From assembly GCF_024195295.1 (NCBI RefSeq), contig NZ_JAMFTH010000001.1, positions 1,791,428 through 1,855,427 on the forward strand: a DNA stretch of 64,000 nucleotides, in the 5' to 3' direction. Each line of letters starts with the position of its first letter. The stretch's first letter is position 1. The notes under the pieces were generated by a model. It was not told the DNA's origin and did not search any database. It saw only the letters and a list, made by a program, of their open reading frames with translations. Below, piece by piece: positions 45,379 to 54,339 of the stretch. The DNA is from Gilvimarinus xylanilyticus. GTDB lineage: Bacteria > Pseudomonadota > Gammaproteobacteria > Pseudomonadales > Cellvibrionaceae. The position numbers were made by a program, and so were the translations under genes.

Positions 45379-45403
45379 GGCCGGGCTCGCCCCGGCCCGT
45401 TTT
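45379..45403 (+). terminator. Terminator between dksA and gluQRS
   Basis: Stem GGCCGGG-CTCGC-CCCGGCC (45379-45397) plus a TTTT tract ends 5 bp before the gluQRS start. A dksA-gluQRS terminator at the same place is known in Enterobacteriaceae; readthrough would set gluQRS expression. Confidence 0.85.
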
Positions 45404-45407
45404 CCCT

Positions 45408-46331
45408 GTGGTGTTACCAACCTCCCCCTACACCGGCCGCTTTGCGCCCTCGCCGTCCGGCCCTTTGCACTTTGGCTCTCTCGTCGCCGCCCTGGCGAGC
45501 TACCTGGATGCCCGCCACCACAACGGCCGCTGGCTGGTGCGCATTGACGATATCGACCCGCCGCGCGAACAGCCGGGCGCCGACCGCCTTATTCTGCAAA
45601 CCTTGGAAGCCCACGGCTTGCTCTGGGATGGCGAGGCCTTGTGGCAGAGTACACGCTCTCAAGCTTACCGAGAGCTGTTGGAACAATTGGCCCAGCAAGC
45701 GCTGATATACCCCTGCAACTGCACCCGCAAAGACATTAAGGCCATGGGCGGGGTTTACAACGGCCATTGCCGCCTACATTCGCCGGCAAGCACCTCCGAT
45801 TGCGCTTGGCGCTTAAAGCTGTACGACCTGCCAGGCGCCCGTGGACAACTGCCCGACACCCTGACCTTTAAAGACCTACTGGCGGGCGAACAAACGCAAA
45901 ACCTGGCGCGCGAGGTGGGCGATGCCGTGGTCAGACGCAAAGACGGCTTGTTTGGCTACCAGCTTGCGGTGGTGGCGGACGATATTCACCAGGGCGTTAC
46001 CCATGTAGTGCGCGGCAGCGATCTTTTGCCTGTGACCGCGCGCCAGATTCGTTTTTTTGAGATACTGCAGCAAACACCACCGCAATACGCCCATGTACCC
46101 ATCGCCTGCGGGCCGGACGGGCGCAAGTTCAGTAAGCAGAACCAGGCGCCGGCGTTAAATAACGACGCCGCGGGGGCAAACCTGTGGCAGGCACTGGTGT
46201 TTCTAAGGCAAAATCCCCCTCGGGAGCTGGCCCATAGCCCTCCCACTGAAATTTTGCCTTGGGCCGTTCAACACTGGCGACGCGACCTATTGGTCGGCGC
46301 CTCTTTATCAAAAACTGTGGAAGATTCATGA
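45408..46331 (+). CDS. gluQ: Glutamyl-Q tRNA(Asp) synthetase
   Basis: GluQRS, 307 residues, a truncated glutamyl-tRNA synthetase paralogue that attaches glutamate to the queuosine base of tRNA(Asp). HIGH-like PSGPLHFGSL (about 13-22), zinc-binding cysteines in YPCNCTRKDIKAMGG with a later HCR, and KMSKS-like KFSKQN near 242. No anticodon-binding domain. Starts at GTG 45408 (a second GTG follows). Overlaps the next small gene by 4 bp. Confidence 0.93.
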   Translation: MVLPTSPYTGRFAPSPSGPLHFGSLVAALASYLDARHHNGRWLVRIDDIDPPREQPGADRLILQTLEAHGLLWDGEALWQSTRSQAYRELLEQLAQQALIYPCNCTRKDIKAMGGVYNGHCRLHSPASTSDCAWRLKLYDLPGARGQLPDTLTFKDLLAGEQTQNLAREVGDAVVRRKDGLFGYQLAVVADDIHQGVTHVVRGSDLLPVTARQIRFFEILQQTPPQYAHVPIACGPDGRKFSKQNQAPALNNDAAGANLWQALVFLRQNPPRELAHSPPTEILPWAVQHWRRDLLVGASLSKTVEDS

Positions 46332-46498
46332 ACAACCAGCGCCTGGTGATCCTGTTGTTGCTGATCGCCTATATTTTTTCTCCCACCCTGTTTACCTGGA
46401 TTGTGAATCCCGAGGGCGCCTGGTACCGCCCCTACATTATGTGGGTGCTGGTGATTGTCATCGCCTACGCCGTGCAGGCACGTAAGAAGCCCTCATGA
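46328..46498 (+). CDS. Small membrane protein before cbrA (CbrX-like position)
   Basis: Protein of 56 residues with two transmembrane helices (LVILLLLIAYIFSPTLFTW and IMWVLVIVIAYAV) and a basic C-terminus. It overlaps gluQRS (ATGA) and cbrA (ATGA), so cbrA translation is probably coupled to it. A small gene at this position in Pseudomonas has been called cbrX; equating the two rests on position and size only. Confidence 0.7.
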   Translation: MNNQRLVILLLLIAYIFSPTLFTWIVNPEGAWYRPYIMWVLVIVIAYAVQARKKPS

Positions 46499-49400
46499 CA
46501 TTTGAACTGACCCACGTCGCCCTCATCTGCCTGGGCTATCTGCTGCTGATTTTCGGTATTGCCACCATTACCGAGCGGGGCTGGCTGCCCAAGCGACTCA
46601 CCGAACACCCACTTACCTATATTCTGTCGCTGGGCATTTTTGCCAGTGCCTGGGCCTTTTATGGGGTAATCGACCTGGCCTTTCAGTTTGGCTATGGCGC
46701 CCTGGCTTACTACCTGGGCACCGGGGCGCTGTTTTTGTTTGCCCCGGTGGCGCTGGAGCCTATCACCGAGCTGGCGCGCCGTCACCAGGTGCACTCGCTC
46801 GCCGATTTATTGGTGTTTCGCTACCACAGCCACGGCATAGGCGCGCTGACCACCCTGTGTATGCTGCTGGGCATTTTGCCGCTCATGGCCCTGCAGATTC
46901 AGGCCATTGCCGATACCATGCATATTCTCACGGTCAGCCGCGATCCGGCGATTCCCTTAGTGGGCACCGGGCTCACCTTTAAAGACCTAATGGCCCTCAC
47001 CTACTGCGGCATTCTGGCACTGTTTACGGTTTTATTTGGGTCTAACCGCGAACGCCACCGCGGCCTGATTACCGCCATGGCCTTCGAATCGCTGCTCAAG
47101 GTGTTTGCCCTGTGCGCCATCGGCCTGGTGGCGGTCTACGGCGTTTTCGATGGCTTTAGCGGCCTGGACCAGTGGCTGGAGCGCAACCCGGAAAACCTCG
47201 CCCTGCTGCACTCGCCGATTCGCGACGGCGCCTCGCACACCTTGCTGTTAGTGTTTGTCGCCACGGCGGTCACCATGCCCCATATTTTTCATATGGGTGT
47301 GGCAGAGAACCCCATTTTGCGTAACACCCGCACGGTAACCTGGGCATTTCCGCTGTTTTTGTTGTTTTTGGCGCTGCCCATATTCCCTATTCTGTGGGCC
47401 GGGTTTGAGCTGTCTGTACCCTTGCCCGCACAATACTTCACTCTGGGCGTACCCATTCTGACCGAGTCCCCCAGCCTCACGGTGCTGGCGTTTATCGGGG
47501 GCCTGTCGGCCTCTACCGGCGCCATGGTGGTGATCACCCTGGCCCTGTCCACCATGGTGATGAACCACTGGCTGCTGCCGTTTTTACGCCTGCGCCGCCG
47601 TCAGGATATTTACTCGCAGCTGGTGTGGCTCAGGCGTGCGGTGATCGCCGCGCTCTTTGTGGGGAGCTACTTCTTTTACTGGATGCTCGACAATCGCCAG
47701 AGCCTGTTTCACCTGGCCCTGGTGGCGTTTATCGAAACCCTGCAATTTGTACCGGGTATTTTTGCCATCGTCTTCTGGGCGCGTGGCAACCGCCGCGGGG
47801 TGATTGCGGGGCTGACCGCCGGAACTTTAGTTTGGATGGTGGGGCTGTTAATTCCGCTACTCACGGGGCTTGAGCAAATTTCCGTACCCTTTGGCGATGG
47901 CTCACTCAGCGTGGGCATCAGTCGCTGGAGTGAAATTACGGTCATTTCTCTGGGGCTCAACACCCTGATTTTTATCGGCGTATCGCTTTTGACCCGGCAA
48001 ACCGAAGAGGAGGCCTACAGCGCCGAGCTGTGCGCGGCCGATGAACTCTCCCACCCGGTACGCCAGGCGCTGGATGTGCACTCGGCATCCGAGTTTAAAA
48101 CCCGCCTGTCTAAGCCCCTGGGCAAGGTCACCGCCAGCCGCGAGGTCGACCTGGCGCTGCGTCAATTGGGCCTTAGAGTGTCCGAGCGCCGCCCCTATGC
48201 GCTGCGACGCCTGCGCGACCAACTGGAGGCCAACCTCTCGGGGCTGATGGGGATTCACGTGGCGGGCGAAATTATGGACAACCACCTGCCCTACAAGCTG
48301 GCCGAGGCCCGCGACACGGTGGACATCAACCTGATTGAAAACCGCCTATCGCAATATCGCAGCCACCTGACTGGTCTGTCAGCTGAGCTGAACAACCTGC
48401 GCCTGTACCACCGCAAAACCCTGCAGGAGCTGCCGATGGCGGTTTGCTCACTGGGTCGCGACAAAGAGATTTTGATGTGGAACCGCGCGATGGAAAAATT
48501 AACCGGGATTGCCGCCGACGACATACTCGGCTCGCACCTGGACAATCTGGTCGAGCCCTGGTGCGAGCTGCTGGGGAATTTCTCGGGCGGTGAAGACGCC
48601 CACCTATATCGCCACGAAATCACCCTGAATAACCGCCCCCACTGGATCAGCCTGCACAAGGCGGCCATTGAGGGTCCCATCAGCGGCCGACGCGGCTCCA
48701 CCGCCAGCCAGGAGGATCAGGTTATTTTGCTGGAAGACGTGACCGAAACCCAGCTGCTGGAACAAGAGCTAATCCACTCCGAACGCCTCGCGTCGGTAGG
48801 CCGGTTGGCGGCGGGGGTCGCCCACGAAATCGGCAACCCCATTACCGGGATCGCCTGTCTGTGTCAAAACCTGCGCTACGAGTCGGAAAACCCCGACGTA
48901 CTGGAAACCGCCGAGCAGATTCTCAGCCAGACCGACCGGGTTACCCGCATTGTTCACTCTCTGGTCAGCTACTCCCATAGTGGGCGCAATAAAAAAAGCG
49001 CCTATGAAGCAGTGGCCCTGCGCGACTGCGCCGCCGAGGCCATCGCCCTGCTGTCGCTGCAAAAAGACAAAACCGAGGTATTCTTCGACAACGACATCGC
49101 CCCCAACGCGATTGTCGCGGGCGATTTACAGCAGCTTATCCAAGTGTTTATCAACCTCTTGTCTAACGCCCGGGATGCCAGCGAGCCCAAAGGTCGTGTT
49201 ATGCTAGCAAGCGACGAGGACGACAACGACATCACCCTCACGGTCACCGATGAGGGCGAAGGCATAGACCCGGAATACCTAGACCAAATTCTAGAGCCCT
49301 TTTTCACCACCAAGGATCCCGGCGAAGGCACGGGCCTGGGGCTTGCCATGGTGTACAGCATTATCGACGATCACGGCGGCAATCTGGATATTATCAGCCC

Positions 49401-49509
49401 CGCCAACCCGTCGACCCAGCGCGGAGCGCAAATCGTAATCAAATTGCCGCGTCACCTCGACTCTGTGATCACTCACACGGTCAGCGACGCTCCAGAGAAG
49501 GCCGATTGA
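46495..49509 (+). CDS. cbrA: Sensor kinase CbrA with SLC5 transporter domain
   Basis: Hybrid of 1004 residues. An N-terminal sodium/solute symporter (SLC5-type) domain with about 13 helices (about 1-500) is joined through a STAC-like linker and a PAS domain (about 630-740) to a histidine kinase. The kinase has an H-box GVAHEIGNPITGI with His777, N-box INLLSNARDA near 887, G1 DEGEGID and G2 GEGTGLGLAM. In Pseudomonas CbrA senses carbon/nitrogen balance and imports histidine. Upstream coupling to the small gene and immediate downstream cbrB match that locus. Confidence 0.94.
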   Translation: MTFELTHVALICLGYLLLIFGIATITERGWLPKRLTEHPLTYILSLGIFASAWAFYGVIDLAFQFGYGALAYYLGTGALFLFAPVALEPITELARRHQVHSLADLLVFRYHSHGIGALTTLCMLLGILPLMALQIQAIADTMHILTVSRDPAIPLVGTGLTFKDLMALTYCGILALFTVLFGSNRERHRGLITAMAFESLLKVFALCAIGLVAVYGVFDGFSGLDQWLERNPENLALLHSPIRDGASHTLLLVFVATAVTMPHIFHMGVAENPILRNTRTVTWAFPLFLLFLALPIFPILWAGFELSVPLPAQYFTLGVPILTESPSLTVLAFIGGLSASTGAMVVITLALSTMVMNHWLLPFLRLRRRQDIYSQLVWLRRAVIAALFVGSYFFYWMLDNRQSLFHLALVAFIETLQFVPGIFAIVFWARGNRRGVIAGLTAGTLVWMVGLLIPLLTGLEQISVPFGDGSLSVGISRWSEITVISLGLNTLIFIGVSLLTRQTEEEAYSAELCAADELSHPVRQALDVHSASEFKTRLSKPLGKVTASREVDLALRQLGLRVSERRPYALRRLRDQLEANLSGLMGIHVAGEIMDNHLPYKLAEARDTVDINLIENRLSQYRSHLTGLSAELNNLRLYHRKTLQELPMAVCSLGRDKEILMWNRAMEKLTGIAADDILGSHLDNLVEPWCELLGNFSGGEDAHLYRHEITLNNRPHWISLHKAAIEGPISGRRGSTASQEDQVILLEDVTETQLLEQELIHSERLASVGRLAAGVAHEIGNPITGIACLCQNLRYESENPDVLETAEQILSQTDRVTRIVHSLVSYSHSGRNKKSAYEAVALRDCAAEAIALLSLQKDKTEVFFDNDIAPNAIVAGDLQQLIQVFINLLSNARDASEPKGRVMLASDEDDNDITLTVTDEGEGIDPEYLDQILEPFFTTKDPGEGTGLGLAMVYSIIDDHGGNLDIISPANPSTQRGAQIVIKLPRHLDSVITHTVSDAPEKAD

Positions 49510-49515
49510 CGAGTT

Positions 49516-50913
49516 ATGACCAAAATACTGGTAGTTGAAGACGAAGCCATTATTCGCACCGCCCTGCGCAAGTTGCTCGAGCGCAATAAATACGATGTCA
49601 GCGAGGCCCCATCGGTGCGCGAGGCCACCTCCAAGTTCACCCTGAGCGATTTTCAATTAATCATCAGTGACTTGCGTCTGCCGGGTGCGCCAGGGACCGA
49701 CTTGATTAAACTCGCCGGCGATGTGCCCGTACTGATAATGACCAGCTACGCCAGCCTGCGCTCGGCGGTGGATTCTATGCGCATGGGGGCCGTGGACTAT
49801 ATCGCCAAACCCTTTGACCACGACGAGATGGTCAGCGCGGTTAAGCGGGTGATCGGCAAAGCCTCCCTGAAAGCTCAATCCCAGGCCAACCCCGAAAACA
49901 GCAAGGTCACCGGCATGATCGGCTCGTCCGAGGTAATGCAAAAGCTTTACTCACGCATTGCCAAGGTAGCCCCCACCGACGCCACCGTGTTAATTCACGG
50001 CGAAACCGGTACGGGGAAAGAGTTGGTGGCCCGCTCGCTACACGAGCAAAGCAAACGTCACAAAGAGCTGATGATTTCGGTCAACTGCGCCGCAATTCCC
50101 GAAACCCTGATCGAGTCGGAGCTGTTTGGTCACGAAAAAGGCGCCTTTACCGGCGCCGCCAGCACCCGCGAGGGCTTAGTCGCGGCCGCCGACGGCGGCA
50201 CCCTGTTTCTGGATGAAATCGGCGAGCTGCCTTTGGAGGCCCAGGCGCGCCTGCTGCGGGTGCTGCAAGAGGGCGAGGTACGGCCTTTGGGGTCGGTGGA
50301 ATCGCGCAAAGTCGATGTGCGCCTGGTGGCGGCCACTCACCGCGACTTGCGGGCATTGGCGCGCGAAGGCAAATTCCGCGAAGACCTTTACTTTCGGATT
50401 CACGTGGTCCAGCTGGAGCTACCGCCTCTACGCGAGCGCGGCAAAGACATACTCGCGCTGGCCGAAAGCCTGCTGACGCGTTACTGCCAACAATTTAACA
50501 AAGACAATCTCAAGCTCTCTCCCGAAGCCATACAGGCGATTACTACCTACACCTGGCCCGGCAATGTGCGCGAGCTGGAAAACGCTATGCAGCGCGCGGT
50601 CATCCTGTGTGAAGACGAACGGGAAATCAGCCACGATCTATTGGCCATTGATCTGGATCTGGTGCGCCTGGACGATGAAGAGGACGACGATCCCTACGCT
50701 CAGGCGGCCCGCGAAGCGAGTCGCAGCAAGCCCCGGCATATCGATCCCTCAGAAGATTTATCGCTGGAAGATTATTTCCAACGCTTTGTACTCGAGCATC
50801 AGGACACCATGAGCGAGACCGAGCTGGCCAAAAAGCTGGGCGTTAGCCGCAAGTGCCTATGGGAGCGGCGCCAGCGTTTTGGCATCCCCCGGCGTAAAGC
50901 GGGCAGCAAATAA
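49516..50913 (+). CDS. cbrB: Sigma-54-dependent response regulator CbrB
   Basis: NtrC-family regulator of 465 residues. Receiver domain (1-120) with phosphoacceptor Asp52 (ISDLRLPG), AAA+ domain (about 135-375) with Walker A GETGTGKE, the sigma-54-contacting GAFTGA loop near 212 and Walker B GGTLFLDEIGEL. A C-terminal Fis-type helix-turn-helix follows (SETELAKKLGVSRKCLWERR). It starts 6 bp after cbrA. Its likely main target, a sigma-54 promoter and CrcZ-like RNA, lies directly downstream. Confidence 0.95.
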   Translation: MTKILVVEDEAIIRTALRKLLERNKYDVSEAPSVREATSKFTLSDFQLIISDLRLPGAPGTDLIKLAGDVPVLIMTSYASLRSAVDSMRMGAVDYIAKPFDHDEMVSAVKRVIGKASLKAQSQANPENSKVTGMIGSSEVMQKLYSRIAKVAPTDATVLIHGETGTGKELVARSLHEQSKRHKELMISVNCAAIPETLIESELFGHEKGAFTGAASTREGLVAAADGGTLFLDEIGELPLEAQARLLRVLQEGEVRPLGSVESRKVDVRLVAATHRDLRALAREGKFREDLYFRIHVVQLELPPLRERGKDILALAESLLTRYCQQFNKDNLKLSPEAIQAITTYTWPGNVRELENAMQRAVILCEDEREISHDLLAIDLDLVRLDDEEDDDPYAQAAREASRSKPRHIDPSEDLSLEDYFQRFVLEHQDTMSETELAKKLGVSRKCLWERRQRFGIPRRKAGSK

Positions 50914-50944
50914 CCACTCCCCCCCTTTAATCACCCACCTCTCA

Positions 50945-50968
50945 GGCGGCCTTCGGTGCCGCCATTTG
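50945..50968 (+). terminator. Hairpin after cbrB
   Basis: 6-bp stem GGCGGC/GCCGCC (50945-50963) with a weak T-run, 32 bp after the cbrB stop. Plausible terminator separating the cbrAB mRNA from the RNA gene beyond. Confidence 0.6.
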
Positions 50969-51092
50969 CGTTCCGCAGGCGCCACTAGCTGCACAATCCC
51001 CCTTTTTCATGTCACCCAACCAATCACACCTGGCGCCCAAATAAACTTCCCGGTTCACTCTTACGCCAAGGCGCTACCCTCACCCCCAAAAT

Positions 51093-51158
51093 TGTTACGT
51101 CGCACAAGTTGTTACCCAATTCTCTAAGGCGTAACAAATACCCCTCAGAACTGTAACC
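51093..51158 (+). promoter_or_regulatory. Candidate CbrB activator sites
   Basis: Four half-sites: TGTTAC at 51093-51098 and 51110-51115, GTAACA at 51131-51136, and GTAACC at 51153-51158. The middle two form an inverted repeat with a 15-base spacer. They lie about 75-140 bp upstream of the sigma-54 promoter, the distance expected of an enhancer, and resemble the TGTTAC/GTAACA sites described for CbrB at Pseudomonas crcZ. Confidence 0.6.
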
Positions 51159-51232
51159 GCTGGAAATAACAAAAAGTAATATACCCTAAAGTGAAAATAC
51201 TAACCCTTTGATTTTATTGTATTTTACAACCT

Positions 51233-51249
51233 TGGCACGAGCAGTGCTT
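51233..51249 (+). promoter_or_regulatory. Sigma-54 promoter of CrcZ-like RNA
   Basis: TTGGCACGAGCAGTGCTT has the invariant GG (51234-51235) and GC (51246-51247) separated by exactly ten bases, the -24/-12 rule for sigma-54. Predicted transcription start is about 51259. Confidence 0.85.
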
Positions 51250-51258
51250 TATACTGCG

Positions 51259-51635
51259 CACATAACAACAACAAACAATAAAAACGCTCAACCAATAACA
51301 ACAACAAACAATAAGAAACGAACAAGCTTTAATAACAACAATAAACAATTAGAAAAGAGATAAGTTCAATAATAAGAACAACAAATAATAAGAAACGTAG
51401 AATTTATAAAAACAACAACAAACAATAAGAAACGGAATAGCAAGAATAACAACAAACAATAAAAACGAACGTCTAATAAAAACAACAAGACGATAATAAA
51501 AACAAAGCGGAATGACTGACTAGGCACCGTAAAGGATCGCAAGTGATTTGGATTGGGCAAGGACGCAATGCTCTTCCTCAAGAGCTGACATTGTGCCGCC
51601 CACTCCTACGGGAAAGCTTCGGCTTTCCCGTTTTA
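51259..51635 (+). ncRNA. crcZ: CrcZ-like Hfq/Crc-sequestering RNA
   Basis: About 375 nt between the sigma-54 promoter and a terminator, in the same cbrB-pcnB interval as Pseudomonas crcZ (about 400 nt). It holds seven A-rich direct repeats built on AACAACAAACAATAAGAAAC, starting near 51267, 51300, 51334, 51377, 51414, 51448 and 51481 (spacing 33-43). These match the AAYAAYAA-type catabolite-activity motifs bound by Hfq with Crc. The role, titrating Hfq/Crc to relieve carbon catabolite repression when CbrAB is active, is inferred. No crc gene is in the window. Confidence 0.8.
51608..51635 (+). terminator. Terminator of CrcZ-like RNA
   Basis: 10-bp stem with UUCG tetraloop (ACGGGAAAGC-TTCG-GCTTTCCCGT) followed by TTTTAC. 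Confidence 0.88.
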
Positions 51636-51780
51636 CTTTCCACTCCCAGCCATTTATCCCCTAATTGATATCCTCCTGATTTTGCGCAACTTTCACGCCA
51701 TACATGGGCATGCTAAACTCTGAGCTTTACAGGACGACAAGCGCCTTAGGCGCCACTACCTCACACTTGCAGATCTCTCT

Positions 51781-53115
51781 ATGCTAAAACGGCTGTTTAA
51801 ACTCATTACCCCCAAAAGCTCATCCGCTCGCGCCAACCAACAGCCGCTTATTATTCCCCGCGACCAGCACAATGTGTCGCGCAAGCTGATCAGCCACGCC
51901 GCTATCAAGGTAATGAAACAGCTCAACCAGCACGGCTACGAGGCCTACCTAGTGGGCGGCGGGGTGCGCGATCTGCTGCTGGGCGGGCAACCCAAAGATT
52001 TTGACGTGGCCACCAACGCCAAGCCCGAGCAGGTCAAAAGCCTGTTTCGCGGCGCCCGTATTGTGGGCCGTCGCTTTAAAATTGTTCACGTGCGCTTTGG
52101 CCGCGAAATCATTGAGGTAACCACCTTCCGCGGCCACCATGAGGCGGCCCGCAACGAGCATGGCATGGTACTGCGCGACAATGTCTACGGCAGTGTTCAC
52201 TCGGATGCGGTGCGCCGCGACTTTACCGTCAATGCGCTCTACTACTCGCTGGACGGCTTTGTCGTACACGACTACACGGGCGGCATCCAAGATCTGGAAC
52301 ATCGCTTACTGCGAATTATCGGCGACCCAGATACCCGCTACCAGGAAGACCCAGTACGCATGCTGCGCGCGGTACGCTTTGCCGCCAAGCTGGGCTTTAC
52401 CCTGGAGGACAAAACCGCCGCACCGATTCGCCCACAGGCTAATTTGCTGGCTAATATTCCTCCGGCACGGCTGTTTGAAGAAGTGTTAAAGCTGTTTTTG
52501 GCGGGCTCAGCCACCGCTACTTTCCATTTGTTGCGTGAGTACAATCTATTCGGCCAACTGTTTCCCGGCACGGAAGAGATTCTCGCCACGGGCGACCCCA
52601 TTGCCCTGGCACTGGTCGAGCAGTGCATGACCAATACCGATAAACGCATTCGCGCCGGAAAGTCGGTAACACCAGCCTTTATTTACGCCGCTTTGTTGTG
52701 GCCCGTACAACAGGCCCGCCTGGCCGAGCTGCAAAAAAACATGCCCAAAGGGCAGGCCTTTGCCGAAGCCGCCAGTCAGGCGGTGGGGCAGCAACTGGCG
52801 CGCACCTCCATTCCCAAACGCTTTTTAATCCCCATGCGCGAAATCTGGGATATGCAGCACCGCCTGACTCTGCGTGGCGGCAATCGCGCCTTTACCCTGG
52901 TAGAGCACCCGCGGTTTCGCGCCGCCTACGACTTTACTTTGCTGCGCGAAGACGCCGGCGAAAAACTGGGCGGCCTGGGCAACTGGTGGACTCAATTTCA
53001 GGCCGCCGACCAGGACGAGCGCCAGCGTATGGTGAGCGCGATTAAGCTGCCCAACGCCAAACGTCGACGCCGCGGGGGCCGTAAAAAAGGCGCAAAACCC
53101 CAGGGCGACTCATGA
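51781..53115 (+). CDS. pcnB: Poly(A) polymerase I
   Basis: PcnB, 444 residues, adding 3' poly(A) tails that promote RNA decay. The nucleotidyltransferase core shows VGGGVRDLLLGGQPKDFDVATNA (about 57-79) with the catalytic DxD, RRFKIVHVRFG, and RRDFTVNALYY near 142, then the RNA-binding helices and a basic C-terminus (RRRRGGRKKG). It overlaps folK by 4 bp. The order cbrB-RNA-pcnB-folK-panB matches Pseudomonas. Confidence 0.95.
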   Translation: MLKRLFKLITPKSSSARANQQPLIIPRDQHNVSRKLISHAAIKVMKQLNQHGYEAYLVGGGVRDLLLGGQPKDFDVATNAKPEQVKSLFRGARIVGRRFKIVHVRFGREIIEVTTFRGHHEAARNEHGMVLRDNVYGSVHSDAVRRDFTVNALYYSLDGFVVHDYTGGIQDLEHRLLRIIGDPDTRYQEDPVRMLRAVRFAAKLGFTLEDKTAAPIRPQANLLANIPPARLFEEVLKLFLAGSATATFHLLREYNLFGQLFPGTEEILATGDPIALALVEQCMTNTDKRIRAGKSVTPAFIYAALLWPVQQARLAELQKNMPKGQAFAEAASQAVGQQLARTSIPKRFLIPMREIWDMQHRLTLRGGNRAFTLVEHPRFRAAYDFTLLREDAGEKLGGLGNWWTQFQAADQDERQRMVSAIKLPNAKRRRRGGRKKGAKPQGDS

Positions 53116-53609
53116 CCCCCAGCGTGTTTTGCTACCTGGGGCTCGGTAGTAATATGGATGACCCCGAACAGCATATTCGCCGCGCCATCGACGAGCTGGA
53201 AACCCTGCCCGGAACACAGCTTATCAACGTCTCGCCCCTTTACCGCTCCAAACCTGTGGGACCGCAAGACCAGGACGACTTTATCAACGCCGTCGCTTGC
53301 ATCAGCACGACTCTGGCCCCGCACGATTTGCTGCACGCGTTGCAGGCCCTGGAGCAAGCCCACCAGCGCCAACGCTTGCGCCACTGGGGGCCGCGCACCC
53401 TGGATTTGGATATATTGCTCTACGGTGAGCAAACCCTAAACGACGCCGACCTGAGCATTCCCCACACCCATATGTATGAACGCACCTTTGTGCTTATCCC
53501 TCTGGCCGATATTGCTCCGGGGTTAACCCTGCCCGATGGCCGTAATCTGGACCAGTTGGCCGGGGAGTGCGACCGCTCAGAGCTGGTAGTTCTGGAAACG
53601 GCACTATAG
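53112..53609 (+). CDS. folK: HPPK, folate biosynthesis
   Basis: 2-amino-4-hydroxy-6-hydroxymethyldihydropteridine pyrophosphokinase, 165 residues. Motifs: YLGLGSNMDDPEQHI (about 7-21), SPLYRSKPVGPQDQDDFINAV (about 41-61), and the signature RHWGPRTLDLDILLYG-like segment near 92-107 with catalytic aspartates. ATGA overlap with pcnB. Confidence 0.95.
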   Translation: MTPSVFCYLGLGSNMDDPEQHIRRAIDELETLPGTQLINVSPLYRSKPVGPQDQDDFINAVACISTTLAPHDLLHALQALEQAHQRQRLRHWGPRTLDLDILLYGEQTLNDADLSIPHTHMYERTFVLIPLADIAPGLTLPDGRNLDQLAGECDRSELVVLETAL

Positions 53610-53640
53610 AATGAGCCCAGCCAAGTAGAGGAGCATAAGC

Positions 53641-54324
53641 GTGGCCGAGCTGTTTGAAAAACTGGCGCTTGATTTAAGCAATATCGACCTCCCCCGCTAT
53701 ATCGCCATTGAAGGACCGATTGGAGTAGGCAAAACAACCTTAAGCCGCAATCTGGCCCAGCTTTTTAACTACGACCTACTGTTGGAGCTACCCCAGCAAA
53801 ATCCCTTTTTAGAACGCTTTTACCAAGACCCCAAGTCGGTTGCCCTGCAAACCCAACTGTTTTTCCTGTTTCAACGCGCGGGACAAATTCAGCAGTTGCG
53901 TCAGAGCGACATGTTCAGCCAGGCCCGGGTGGCGGATTTTTTAATGGAAAAAGATCAACTGTTCGCCCAGGTAACGCTGGACGACGACGAGCTGGCGATC
54001 TACCAACAGGTATACGAAAAACTCACTCTGGATGCCCCCCAACCCGACTTGGTGATTTACCTGCAAGCGCCCCAAGACGTCCTGCAAGCGCGCGTTAAAC
54101 AGCGCGGTGTCACCTACGAGCAAAGTATTAGCGATGAATACTTGCAGGTACTCAACGAGGCCTACACGTCTTTTTTCCACTACTATGACGCTGCCCCGCT
54201 TTTAATTGTCAACGCACAGGATTTAAACTTGGCCGACAATCGCGATCACTTTCGCCAACTGGTGGAATACATCACCACCATCAAAAGCGGACGTCACTAC
54301 TACAACCCCACCCCCGTGCTGTAA
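53641..54324 (+). CDS. Deoxynucleoside kinase
   Basis: Deoxyadenosine/deoxyguanosine-kinase-like protein, 227 residues, starting at GTG 53641 after GGAG. P-loop EGPIGVGKTTLSR (about 24-36), a DLVIYLQAPQDVLQAR segment near 137 and an Arg-rich lid (VKQRGVTYEQSI). It belongs to the dNK family (Drosophila dNK, bacterial DGK/DAK). A deoxynucleoside kinase gene between folK and panB is also found in Pseudomonas. Confidence 0.85.
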   Translation: MAELFEKLALDLSNIDLPRYIAIEGPIGVGKTTLSRNLAQLFNYDLLLELPQQNPFLERFYQDPKSVALQTQLFFLFQRAGQIQQLRQSDMFSQARVADFLMEKDQLFAQVTLDDDELAIYQQVYEKLTLDAPQPDLVIYLQAPQDVLQARVKQRGVTYEQSISDEYLQVLNEAYTSFFHYYDAAPLLIVNAQDLNLADNRDHFRQLVEYITTIKSGRHYYNPTPVL

Positions 54325-54339
54325 CCGTGGAGCTACCCC

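Noticed and set aside
51259-51510. Repeats in the cbrB-pcnB gap as a CRISPR array
   Set aside because: The repeats are short, A-rich and imperfect, the intervening sequences are equally A-rich and not unique spacers, and no cas genes are nearby.
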